From positions 1,761,501 through 1,825,500 of the forward strand of contig NZ_CP019602.1 in assembly GCF_001661675.2 (NCBI RefSeq): 64,000 nucleotides of DNA, in the 5' to 3' direction. Under the pieces are notes generated by a model. That model was given only the letters and a program-made list of their open reading frames with translations. It was not told the DNA's origin and searched no databases. Source of the stretch: Croceicoccus marinus (GTDB lineage: Bacteria > Pseudomonadota > Alphaproteobacteria > Sphingomonadales > Sphingomonadaceae). The translations under genes and the position numbers were made by a program. Positions 8,501 to 16,030 of the stretch are shown here, in pieces (the stretch's first letter is position 1; every line of letters begins with the position of its first letter).

Positions 8501-10344
8501 GTTGTGCTGGCATCATTGCCGCCAGTGGTGAGGGCAGCGTCAAGAATTACCTCACCTGAGCCCGACAAGCTGCCGATAGTCTCGTCGGCGATGACCTGCA
8601 GCGTTCCCGCGGCGGCGATCTGCACCGAGCCCGTGTCGAGGATGGCGGAACCGCCATCTAGGCCCAGCGTCCCTTCCTGCACCAGCGTGGTGCCGGAATA
8701 GGTGTTAGCTCCGCCCAGAATCTGGGTGCCCGCACCTGTCTTGGTGAGGCCGCCGCCAAGGTCGGCCGCGACCGTCGCGAAGGCGTAGTTCACTCGGGTC
8801 ACGGACCAATCGCGCACATAAGCCGAAAAATCGCCGGAACTCTCGTAGCCGGGCGCACCCGCATCAGCCGAATAATCCTGCGCTACCGGTGCCGAGGTGT
8901 TAAAGCCGGCGTAACCCGAACCCCAAGCCATGTAATCAACCTCATCAGGGCTGGAGGACACGCTGGAAATCGAATAGTCGGAAGCCACGCCGCCGAACAA
9001 TTGCGCTGCAGCTTCCTGCGCGGTCACGACGGCAGGCGTCGTGGTCCAGAGGGGGCCGTCACCCACCTGCCACGAGCCGATATAATCCAGTTCCTCGACG
9101 GTGGAACTAATTGATCCGTCAAAGCGGGTTGTCCCGCCTGTCGCATTGACGGTCAGCGTCGAGGCGCCGAGGTTTACGGCTCCACTGCCACCGAGGGTCC
9201 CGATGGTCTGATCTGCGCCGAGCATTACCGTACCGCCTGTCACCGTGACATTGCCATTGGGTGCCAGTGCGCCTGCAGTGGCGGCGATCAGCGTGCCGTC
9301 TGCGATCGTGGTGCCGCCGGTATAGCTGTTCGTGCCGGTCAGCGTGACGGTGCCCGCGCCGTCCTTGGTCAGCGAACCGCTGCCCGAGACATCGCCGCCG
9401 AAACTGCCGTCGGTGTCCTGGTCGATCACGAGATCGGCATTGTTGAGCACGTCGCCGGTGAGCGAGGTGGTCGAGCCGATCAGCGTGCCGCCTTGAATCT
9501 CATATCCGCCATCAAAGCTGTTTGCACCGGATAGGAGCAGGCTCCCCGAGCCGGTTTTGACGAGCGGACCAGCATTTGTTCCGGTAATGTCGCCTGATAG
9601 CTCCACATCGAAGTCGTGGGTGTTTAGCGTTCCTCCGCTCGCAACCTGAAGATCGTTGGAAACGTCTCCATCTCCGGTGAACTCCACCGTTCCGCCATCC
9701 AAAGTTGGTGAGTAAGCACCATCATCGATATCACTAGGCGTGACGGTGTCGCCCGAGCTAATCTTCGACCCAACCGTAACCACGGATGATCCTGCCGGGA
9801 CGCTGTTGAGCGCCAGGGTTGAAAAAACCAGCTGGCCGCCGGCGCCGAAAGCTTCGCCGGTGCCGTTTGGCACCATCGTCACGCTGCTGAAGGCGTTACG
9901 ATCGTCGATCGCGGCGACGAAGTGCTCTTCACCGCCGATGGCAGTATCGATGCCTCCCACCAGCAATGGCGTCGAACCATCGAACAGCATGTAGATTTGA
10001 GACGAATTCGCCAGACTTCCGTCAGGCGTTGTATTGTTCACGGTGCAACAGGTTCCCCAGTTCGACACGTTGAGGCCAACCGCATTGATCAGGTAGGGTG
10101 TGGTATAGGAGGCGTCCGAAAAGAACGAGAGCTCGTAACCGGCACTAACAGCACCGGCAAAATCACCTGACGGGTAGCTCACGCTCCAGTTGGTGAAGCC
10201 ATCGCCTCCTTCGTCACCGGTTCCGGTGTTCATTGCACTGCTTCCAGCGCGCAGCGTCTGAACGTAGATCGTTTCGACAGCGGTCGTGTCCGTAACAGAA
10301 AAGCGATAGCCCGAGATTACCGACAGGTCGTATTTGAAAATCAA
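5554..10344 (-). CDS. Giant autotransporter, repeat-rich passenger plus beta-barrel (5' end frameshifted)
   Basis: Type V secretion protein. The open frame from 10344 encodes 1596 aa: a passenger of roughly 1300 residues made of autotransporter-associated beta-strand repeats (the TNSYTGGTTVAGGTLI motif, PF12951-like), then an outer-membrane autotransporter beta-domain over about the last 270 residues, ending in the terminal-Phe signature NLSISF. Seven near-identical 64-residue repeats lie at about residues 630-1100, and an eighth, diverged copy lies upstream near residue 285. The TTG at 10344 is only the first usable codon after a frameshift. The true start and signal peptide lie at 10544 in another frame (separate entry). 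As sequenced, export would fail, so it may be a recent pseudogene or a sequencing error. Role by family: surface adhesion or aggregation. Confidence 0.85.
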   Translation of the reverse strand: MIFKYDLSVISGYRFSVTDTTAVETIYVQTLRAGSSAMNTGTGDEGGDGFTNWSVSYPSGDFAGAVSAGYELSFFSDASYTTPYLINAVGLNVSNWGTCCTVNNTTPDGSLANSSQIYMLFDGSTPLLVGGIDTAIGGEEHFVAAIDDRNAFSSVTMVPNGTGEAFGAGGQLVFSTLALNSVPAGSSVVTVGSKISSGDTVTPSDIDDGAYSPTLDGGTVEFTGDGDVSNDLQVASGGTLNTHDFDVELSGDITGTNAGPLVKTGSGSLLLSGANSFDGGYEIQGGTLIGSTTSLTGDVLNNADLVIDQDTDGSFGGDVSGSGSLTKDGAGTVTLTGTNSYTGGTTIADGTLIAATAGALAPNGNVTVTGGTVMLGADQTIGTLGGSGAVNLGASTLTVNATGGTTRFDGSISSTVEELDYIGSWQVGDGPLWTTTPAVVTAQEAAAQLFGGVASDYSISSVSSSPDEVDYMAWGSGYAGFNTSAPVAQDYSADAGAPGYESSGDFSAYVRDWSVTRVNYAFATVAADLGGGLTKTGAGTQILGGANTYSGTTLVQEGTLGLDGGSAILDTGSVQIAAAGTLQVIADETIGSLSGSGEVILDAALTTGGNDASTTYAGAISGVGSLIKAGSGNLTLTGTNSYTGGTTVAGGTLIGSTTSLTGDVLNNADLVIDQDTDGSFGGDVSGTGTFTKDGTGAVTLTGTNSYTGGTTVAGGTLIGSTTSLTGDVLNNADLVIDQNTDGSFGGDVSGTGTFTKNGTGAVTLTGTNSYTGGTTVAGGTLIGSTTSLTGDVLNNADLVIDQDTDGSFGGDVSGTGTFTKDGTGAVTLTGTNSYTGGTTVAGGTLIGSTTSLTGDVLNNADLVIDQNTDGSFGGDVSGTGTFTKDGTGAVTLTGTNSYTGGTTVAGGTLIGSTTSLTGDVLNNADLVIDQNTDGSFGGDVSGTGTFTKDGTGAVTLTGTNSYTGGTTVAGGTLIGSTTSLTGDVLNNADLVIDQNTDGSFGGDVSGTGTFTKDGTGAVTLTGTNSYTGGTTVAGGTLIGSTTSLTGDVLNNADLVIDQDTDGSFGGDVSGTGTFTKDGTGAVTLTGTNSYTGGTTVAGGTLIVDGYLGGSLVTLQEATRLSGVGVVGGISAMSGSTVAPAGDAIGTLMIDGDISFASGSTLEINANADGQADRLAATGAVTLSGGTVQVFAADGTYAPQTEYTIVTGSSVEGSFDGVETDLAFLMPTLSYGSNGVDLTLTRNDVDFADIAATGNQSEVGSAINAAFAAESALYYDVVGQSAKGAQDIFDNLSGEVHASVANALVQDSDRTRRAILGRMDTPRFKGPNLWLQAIGARDEWSSDQNAAGYDRNSAGMLGGLDFQSGNSTFGAAVGYTDGEMDIAQRFSNASIEGLHAGVYAGTTLGPVRLSAGGQYARYDVETERDLVLPTIDQSVSAKYDAETFGAFARAGVRIPLGNGALEPFMGVNWTRFDRGQFAENGGTLGLNAENEKADWTFGSIGFKSTIPLDSAARFSASMSGEWQHALGDHETGATLAFAPGDPAFIIAGAPLAKDAALVDLALSYRVSDRVTTGLGYSGTIADYGMTNAARANLSISF
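7038..8442 (-). repeat. Seven tandem copies of a 192-bp unit inside the autotransporter
   Basis: The same 192-bp block recurs at a strict 192-bp period (copies begin near 7082, 7274, 7466, 7658, 7850, 8042 and 8234 in one phase). Copies differ at only a few sites. The commonest amino-acid difference is DQDTDG versus DQNTDG, and one copy has TKNG for TKDG. Synonymous changes (aca gtc/acg gtg, gtgagg/gtcagc) shuffle between copies, which suggests recombination or gene conversion. The unit encodes one 64-residue beta-helix rung set. An eighth, more diverged copy is at about 9405-9500. Confidence 0.93.
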
Positions 10345-10544
10345 CGATGTCTGCGTGGGACTGGACGGATTAGCCGCATTGTAAGCAGCATCTGCGGCAA
10401 CTGCCGTATCGAGGAACGTCTGAGACCAGCATTGAGGTCATCGTTGAAAAAGACGGCCGGATCTGCGTGCGCGGTCATGCTGACCATGGACACCGAACCC
10501 AGCAGCGAACCCACCAATGCAATCGTTTTATTTCCGTTAATCAC
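10341..10544 (-). pseudogene. Out-of-frame signal-peptide start of the autotransporter
   Basis: From a GTG at 10544 the minus strand reads a typical Sec signal peptide (INGNKTIALVGSLLGSVSM, ending SMTAHA) followed by DPAVFFNDDLNA. After the codons for NDDLNA, a frame change between 10428 and 10429 restores WSQTFLDTAVAADAAYN, which runs directly into the long autotransporter frame. A single missing base there explains both pieces. In the unshifted frame translation stops at a TGA at 10341. No homopolymer sits at the break. Confidence 0.8.
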
Positions 10545-10626
10545 TCTGCACCCCACACTGAACAAGCTTCATTAACTTGAGGGGCGCTCCTAGCGGCGCA
10601 CTGGTTAAGAAAACTACCGAGGGAAT

Positions 10627-10871
10627 ATGAAAGTTGCTGTTAATGGCCTTAAACGTGAACGCGGTTGGTACCCAAAGGGCGAGCGTCTGTGGGTATCTCT
10701 TGCCCACCGCAAGACTGACACGCGGGTGGCCGGTCTGCCTACGACCGGCATGGTCGTCCCAATGGTGCTCGAAGACCGATCGACGGAGACTGGATCGAAG
10801 CCTCTGTCACTCAGGTCCTCGTGCCTAAACGCAAGCCAGGTGAAGTCGTCATTATGAACATCGGGCGGTGA
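10627..10871 (+). pseudogene. IS630-family transposase fragment
   Basis: The translated pieces RGWYPKGERL, then TGMVVPMVLE, a one-base frame change near 10771, and RPIDGDWIEASVTQVLVP plus KRKPGEVVIMNIG match the DDE-domain middle of IS630 transposases. The usual family order there is RGWAPRG, then APxVLDGPINGxxF, then VLVPxLxPGDVVIMDNLGSHK. The copy ends abruptly where DNLGSHK should be (N-I-G-stop). Both the N-terminal helix-turn-helix and the last catalytic Glu are missing. No terminal inverted repeats are visible. It is a dead fragment abutting the truncated recombinase. Confidence 0.75.
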
Positions 10872-10921
10872 CGGGAGGTGTCGTGACCGGTTTGCCCTCC
10901 AGCAGATGATGCCTCAGGTGA

Positions 10922-12487
10922 GGATTTGGATCTTGGTGGGAACACCCGCGTCGCTGGTCGCTGCTGAAGGACGAGTACGATGATGGCGGATTATCGGGCG
11001 GAACGCTCGAGCGCCCTGCCCTGCAGCGCCTGCTCGCCGATATCGAAGCGGGCACGATCGACATCGTGGTCGTCTACAAGGTTGACCGGCTGACGCGCTC
11101 GCTGCTGGATTTCTCGAAGCTGGTCGAAACCTTCGATGCCAACGATACCAGCTTTGTCTCTGTCACCCAGTCGTTCAATACCACCACCTCTATGAGGCGG
11201 CTGACCCTCAACATGCTGCTCTCCTTCGCGCAGTTCGAGCGCGAGGTCACGGCTGAACGCATCCGCGACAAGATCGCGGCCTCCAAGGCCAAGGGCATGT
11301 GGATGGGTGGTAATCCCCCGCTCGGCTATCGCCCCGAGGGCCGCAGCCTCGCGATTGTCGAGGAGCATGCCCGCGTCGTCCGTCATGTGTTCGACCGTTA
11401 CCTCGCGCTCGGCAATGTGCGGGAGGTAACGGCCGAACTCGATGATCAGGGCATCATCGTCCCCGAACGCTTCGCCACCACGGGACGCAAGAGCGGCGGC
11501 ATCCCGTTTACCCGCGGGCAGCTCTACCGGCTGCTATCGAACCCGATCTATATCGGCAGGATCGCACACAATGGCACAAGCTACGACGGCAGACATGATG
11601 CGATCGTCGCCCCCGACATCTGGAAAGCGGTGCAGGCGAAGTTCGCCGATCAGCGGCAGGGCGAGGAAGCCGGCAAGCGCATCCGCAACGCAAGCCTGCT
11701 GGCGGGACGGATCCAGGATGAGCAAGGCCAGCCACTGGTCGCTACCCATGCGGTCAAGAAGGCGCAGAGCTACCGCTATTATGTCAGCCGGGCACTCCAG
11801 CACGCACCGGGTCATGATGACCCCAACGGCATGCGTATCCCAGCGCTTGAGATCGAAGCCGCCGTCATCAACATGCTCGCGGGCGCAATCGATGATCCAC
11901 TCGCGCTGCTAACCAGCGCTGCCCTCCCGCTCGAGAGCGACCGGCTGCCCGCCATGCTGGCTACGGCCAATACCACCGCAACGCTCATCCGCCGCCGTCA
12001 TCACAAGACGATACGTTCGTTGATCGCCGCAGTGACTATCGCCGCGCGGCAGGTAAGCATCACCATCTCGGTCCCGGCACTATGCACGGCACTCGGGGTC
12101 GATACGAACCCGACCGCCAAGGTGGAAGTCGAATTGACCGAGCCGATGCGGCTGACCCGAACCGGGCGGGCCTTGAAGCTGGTGCAGCGCGATGGAAGAA
12201 CAATCACCCAAGGCGAACCCGATCAGGGACTGATCGAGCTTCTCACCAAGGCCCGCAACTGGTGGACGCAATTGCAGGACGGACGCACCGACATCGCAAC
12301 CATCGCACGCAGCGAGAAGATCAACGATTCCTGGGTGTCGCGGATTGTCCGCCTGAACTTCCTCGCACCGCAACTGACCGAAGCGATCCTCGCAGGCACC
12401 CAGCCCACATCGGTCAATGCTATCTCGCTGCGCAGCGCCGAGCTGCCGATCGATTGGGATGAACAACTCGCGATGTTCAAGCTCTGA
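10922..12487 (+). pseudogene. Serine recombinase, N-terminally truncated
   Basis: Site-specific DNA recombinase of the large serine family. The open frame enters mid-domain at YDDGGLSGGTLERPALQRL and continues through IDIVVVYKVDRLTRSLLDF, FAQFEREVTAERIRDKI, the 'recombinase' domain (GYRPEG to the LSNPIYIGRI segment) and a zinc-ribbon-like region without cysteines (THAVKKAQSYRYYVSRAL). The N-terminal strand carrying the catalytic Ser (usually YTRxS) is absent: an in-frame TGA at 10919 precedes it and the sequence before that is IS630 debris. The first usual start codon is a GTG at 11066, giving 473 aa. Without the nucleophile it should be inactive. Confidence 0.82.
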
Positions 12488-12512
12488 CCAACAGCATCAG
12501 CAGGCAGACCAT

Positions 12513-12538
12513 GACGGCGCTTCGGCGCCGTCTCTTGT
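12513..12538 (+). terminator. Rho-independent terminator after recombinase
   Basis: GACGGCGC (12513-12520), TTCG tetraloop, GCGCCGTC (12525-12532), then TCTTGTT. It lies 25 nt beyond the recombinase stop. Confidence 0.7.
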
Positions 12539-12735
12539 TGGTCCTTTGCTCACTTGCAGAGGCCCGCGCCAATCTGAGTTCCGTACTGCGAAATTGGGCC
12601 TTGGAGAAAAATCGGGCATTCTGGCCGGAAAGGCTGAATGTCGCCGTCTCCGCGCACCGGAACACACCCCGAAATGGGCGCGAGTGGCGGTCTCAAGGAG
12701 TGATATTATTCTTTTATATCAGCGTTTTAGCTGCG

Positions 12736-12825
<90 letters not shown>

Positions 12826-12981
12826 GCGAGGACTGCAGGCGGGGCAATCGCACCCGCCGGTCGTTTCGAAGCCGCGCGGTTAGCCGATGATTCGCCTGTT
12901 GCCAAGGGTCTATTTGTGCGTTTCGGGGTTAACCCTCCGGTCCGGCTTGTGGGTTGGCTTCGCGAAACCTATATTGCCATC

Positions 12982-13416
12982 ATGCCAGGAAGTTTTCGCA
13001 ACATCCCGCGCAAGGACGCGTCAGAGCTCGATAGTCGCTCCTCGTTCTTCTCGCCTCAAGCCGGAGGGACAGTTTCAGTTCCAAAGATTGCCGAAGCGCG
13101 CTTCGCCATCGGCGATATCGTGCGCCACAGGCTGCACGATTTCCGCGGTGTCGTTTTTGATATCGATCCCGTCTTCGCGAATAGCGAGGAATGGTACGAA
13201 TCGATCCCCAGCGCGATGCGCCCAACGCGCGACCAGCCGTTCTATCACCTCTTCGCCGAGAACGAGGAGTCGAGCTACATTGCCTATGTCAGCCAGCAGA
13301 ACCTGGTCGAGGATGGTATTGGCGGACCGATCGACCACCCCTCGATCGACATGGTGTTCGGCGAGTATGACCTCGACGACGAGCGCTATACGCTGCACCG
13401 CAGCCTGCGTCACTGA
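12982..13416 (+). CDS. hspQ: Heat-shock protein HspQ, hemimethylated-DNA-binding-like
   Basis: A 144-aa protein. Residues from about 40 on (ARFAIGDIVRHRLHDFRG, VVFDIDPVF, PFYHLFAENEE, YIAYVSQQNLV, GPIDHPSI) match the YccV/HspQ fold. HspQ in Enterobacteria modulates Lon-dependent proteolysis and binds hemimethylated DNA in vitro; neither activity can be confirmed here. ATG 12982 is chosen because the HspQ-like region begins about 40 residues later and the upstream reading frame crosses the tRNA. The first ~30 residues (Ser/Arg-rich) are extra relative to the enteric protein. Confidence 0.85.
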   Translation: MPGSFRNIPRKDASELDSRSSFFSPQAGGTVSVPKIAEARFAIGDIVRHRLHDFRGVVFDIDPVFANSEEWYESIPSAMRPTRDQPFYHLFAENEESSYIAYVSQQNLVEDGIGGPIDHPSIDMVFGEYDLDDERYTLHRSLRH

Positions 13417-13462
13417 CGCTCCGGCAGGCAAAGCCCGGCGCTTCTTCAGAGCGGCGCGGGTA

Positions 13463-14317
13463 TCAGCTCCTGAGCTTCCAGCCCGATTTCAGTACCAGAT
13501 AGGTCGCGACAAACAGGACCACGTTCAACAGGCCGAGCCCCAGCCCGGCCCACAGCACCGCATGTCCGCTTTCACCGATGTCACTCTCTACCAGGAAGCC
13601 ATAGCGGAACCCGGAGATGACGTAGAAGAATGGATTGAAGCGGCTGATCGTCTGGAACACCGGCGACAGATTGTCGATCACATAGAAAGTGCCGGACAGC
13701 AGGGCCAGCGGCGCCACGATGAAATTCGTGACCGCCGCGTTATGGTCGAACTTCTCCGCCCAGATGGAGGTCAGCACGCCCATCAGCGACAGCAGGATCA
13801 CACCCATCAGGCCGAACCAGGCGATCGCCACGGGATGCGCAAGGCTGAGATCGGCACCCGGATAGAGCCAGACGGCCAGACCGACGGCCAGGCCGACCAG
13901 GATACCGCGCGTCGCCGCGGCACACACCAGGCCGGTCAGCAGTTCCAGCGTCGACAGCGGCGGCATAAGGTAATCGATGATGGTGCCCTGGATCTTGCCA
14001 CCCAGTAGCGAGAAGCTGGCATTGGCGAAGGCATTCTGCATCATGCCCATCACGATCAGGCCCGGCGCGACGAAAGTGGTGAAGTTGACGCCCAGCACTT
14101 CGCGGCCGCCGCGGCCCAGCGCGACCGAAAATATCACCAGATACAGTAACGTCGTGATCGCCGGAGCCCAGATCGTCTGCGTCTGGACCTTGAAGAAACG
14201 GCGCACTTCCTTAATATAGAGGGTCCACAGCCCCAGCCGGTTGACCCGGCCGATGACTGGCTCTCCAAACTGGTGAAAAGCTGGATTGGTGGCGGTCTCT
14301 TTTACGGGGTCGTTCAT
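13463..14317 (-). CDS. ABC-2 type transporter permease
   Basis: Inner-membrane permease of 284 aa with six predicted helices. The first lies near residues 48-70 (IWAPAITTLLYLVIFSVAL) and the last near 255-278 (AVLWAGLGLGLLNVVLFVAT). The family signature region reads LSGTFYVIDNLSPVFQTIS and RFNPFFYVISGFRYGF, typical of the YadH/NodJ-like ABC2_membrane group. No ATPase gene is adjacent, so its nucleotide-binding partner must be elsewhere. Substrate is unknown; YadH/NodJ relatives export polysaccharide or lipid-linked compounds. It is transcribed divergently from gcrA, with about 120 bp between the two starts. Confidence 0.88.
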   Translation of the reverse strand: MNDPVKETATNPAFHQFGEPVIGRVNRLGLWTLYIKEVRRFFKVQTQTIWAPAITTLLYLVIFSVALGRGGREVLGVNFTTFVAPGLIVMGMMQNAFANASFSLLGGKIQGTIIDYLMPPLSTLELLTGLVCAAATRGILVGLAVGLAVWLYPGADLSLAHPVAIAWFGLMGVILLSLMGVLTSIWAEKFDHNAAVTNFIVAPLALLSGTFYVIDNLSPVFQTISRFNPFFYVISGFRYGFLVESDIGESGHAVLWAGLGLGLLNVVLFVATYLVLKSGWKLRS

Positions 14318-14439
14318 TAACTGCTCGCCTAATGACGGGCAATCGATATGGCAAGCGCAGGCTGCGGAACAAGCCCGTGGCCGTAATCGGGCGGCATGAA
14401 ATCCGCCGGTTGCGCAGGATTGATTTTTTTGGAGAACGC

Positions 14440-15114
14440 ATGAGCTGGACCGACGAACGGATCGAGAAGCTTACCAAGATGTGGGAAAGCGGCTCGACAG
14501 CCAGTCAGATTGCCGAGGAACTCGGCGGGGTCAGCCGTAACGCGGTGATCGGCAAGGCGCATCGCCTGGGGCTGAAGGCACGTCCTTCTCCGGTGAAGGA
14601 GAAGGCTGCGGTCAAGGCAAAGCCCAAGCCTGTGCTCAAGAAGCCGGAGACGAGCGAGCCCAAGGCAGAACCCGCCCGCACGGCAGCGCCTCCACCCGCC
14701 CCGGCACCTGCGCCGCGTCCGGCACCCGCTGCCGCAGCAGCGCCGGAACAGCGGCCGGCCCAGCCCTCGGGCAACCAGCCGCGCATCGTATCGGTCGGGC
14801 CGGGCGGCTTCTTGCGCCAGGGTCCCGGCGACCAGCAATCGCCGATCCCGCCCGCACCGCCGCGCCGCCTGGTGCCCGCCAAGCCCGCACCTGAAATTGC
14901 CAACAAGACGAGCCTGCTCGATCTGAACGACCGGATCTGCCGCTGGCCGATGGGGCATCCGGGCGAGCCCGACTTCCATTTCTGCGGCGATAAGGTGAAC
15001 CCCGGCTTCCCCTATTGCGTCGAACATTGCGGCCGGGCCTATCAGGCACAGCTGCCGCGCGGCGCGCGCCGTCCACCTCCGCCGCTTCCGTTCGGCGGTC
15101 CGCGCGTGCGCTAA
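14440..15114 (+). CDS. gcrA: GcrA-family cell cycle regulator
   Basis: Alphaproteobacterial sigma70-associated regulator that in Caulobacter activates cell-cycle promoters, many carrying methylated GANTC sites. The N-terminal MSWTDERIEKLTKMWESG and ASQIAEELGGVSRNAVIGK are diagnostic of the GcrA DNA-binding helix-turn-helix. The C-terminal region (LNDRICRWPMGHPGEPDF, CGDKVNPGFPYCVEHC) is the sigma-interacting part. A long Pro/Ala/Lys-rich linker (about residues 48-150) separates them. At 224 aa it is longer than the ~170-aa Caulobacter protein, and the linker accounts for the extra length. The ATG at 14440 follows GGAGAACGC. A strong terminator follows. Confidence 0.93.
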   Translation: MSWTDERIEKLTKMWESGSTASQIAEELGGVSRNAVIGKAHRLGLKARPSPVKEKAAVKAKPKPVLKKPETSEPKAEPARTAAPPPAPAPAPRPAPAAAAAPEQRPAQPSGNQPRIVSVGPGGFLRQGPGDQQSPIPPAPPRRLVPAKPAPEIANKTSLLDLNDRICRWPMGHPGEPDFHFCGDKVNPGFPYCVEHCGRAYQAQLPRGARRPPPPLPFGGPRVR

Positions 15115-15146
15115 GGCTGCGCGGGACAGAGCAGACGATATTGAAA

Positions 15147-15178
15147 GGCCCGCCGGTTCGTTCCGGCGGGCCTTTTTT
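15147..15178 (+). terminator. Rho-independent terminator of gcrA
   Basis: GGCCCGCCGG (15147-15156), TTCGTT loop, CCGGCGGGCC (15163-15172), then six T. An A-run precedes the stem, so it could also act on the opposite strand. Confidence 0.9.
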
Positions 15179-15270
15179 CCTGACAGCGAATGCAGGGCTA
15201 GCGGCAGAGCGGGCGATGTCATTCCCGCAATAAGGGAACATCGCCGGCGCTCAAGCCGATCCAGGCCCCC

Positions 15271-15954
15271 TCAGGATGGCCTGCAGAACCAGATCGTATG
15301 CTTGGGGCCCTTCCCCCTGCCCTGCGCGTCATAGCGGGCGCTGACCTCGACCGCATCGACAGTGAAACGCGCGCGCTCAAGCTGCCGGGTGAAGCGCGGG
15401 TCGGGTGCGGCGGACCAGATGGCCAGCACCCCTTCAGGGGTAAGCGCGCGGCGCGCCGCGGCGAGCCCGGCGTTGGAATAGATGCGGTCGTTATCTGCAC
15501 GAACCAGCCCGTCCGGCCCGTTGTCGACGTCGAGCAGGATCGCGTCATAGCGGCCGGGACGTTCGGCGATCGCGTCGGCGACATCGCCCATGCGAAGTGT
15601 GAAGCGCAGATCTTCGAACGCATCGCCCGTCAGTTCCGCCATCGGGCCTTTTGCCCATTCGATGATCTCGGGGACCAGTTCGACGACCGTGATCTGCGTC
15701 TTGGGCCGCGCATTCTCAAGCGCCGCGCGCAGGGTAAAGCCCATGCCATAGCCGCCGATCAGCAGATGCGGCGCACGCGCATTGGCAAGCCGTTCCAGGC
15801 TCATCACCGCCAGCGCTTCCTCCGATCCGCGCATGCGCGTGCTCATCAGCTCGTTACGACCAAGCACGATCATGAAATCGCGGCCATGTGAATAGAGCCG
15901 CAGCTCCTCGCCCCCCGGCACTTGCGCCGTGCCCAGTAATTCGCGCGCCAGCAT
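15271..15954 (-). CDS. Spermidine synthase-like protein (Rossmann methyltransferase fold)
   Basis: A 227-aa member of the spermine/spermidine-synthase-like superfamily. It has the nucleotide-binding motif LLIGGYGMGFTLRAAL, the acidic strand-end ITVVELVPEIIEW, and AILLDVDNGPDGLV, the position of the catalytic Asp region. The N-terminal tetramerisation domain of true SpeE is mostly absent, so it is the short, uncharacterised version often annotated 'spermidine synthase'. It lies just downstream of pnp on the same strand but behind a terminator, so it is probably transcribed separately. Substrate is unproven. Confidence 0.82.
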   Translation of the reverse strand: MLARELLGTAQVPGGEELRLYSHGRDFMIVLGRNELMSTRMRGSEEALAVMSLERLANARAPHLLIGGYGMGFTLRAALENARPKTQITVVELVPEIIEWAKGPMAELTGDAFEDLRFTLRMGDVADAIAERPGRYDAILLDVDNGPDGLVRADNDRIYSNAGLAAARRALTPEGVLAIWSAAPDPRFTRQLERARFTVDAVEVSARYDAQGRGKGPKHTIWFCRPS

Positions 15955-15974
15955 CGTTCATTCTCCTCGTCACG

Positions 15975-16003
15975 AAAAAGGCCGCCGGATCGCTCCGGCG
16001 GCC
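15975..16003 (-). terminator. Rho-independent terminator of pnp
   Basis: On the minus strand GGCCGCCGGA, a 4-nt loop, TCCGGCGGCC, then five T (plus-strand A-run 15975-15979). It lies 28 nt beyond the pnp stop and closes the rpsO-pnp transcript. Confidence 0.9.
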
Positions 16004-16030
16004 CCTTTCTTCATGCAATCCGTGAACGGA

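Noticed and set aside
7000..8559. A 519-aa repetitive open frame and seven 62-aa frames on the plus strand
   Set aside because: They are antisense readings of the 192-bp autotransporter repeats; the minus-strand frame has clear beta-repeat motifs and a barrel.
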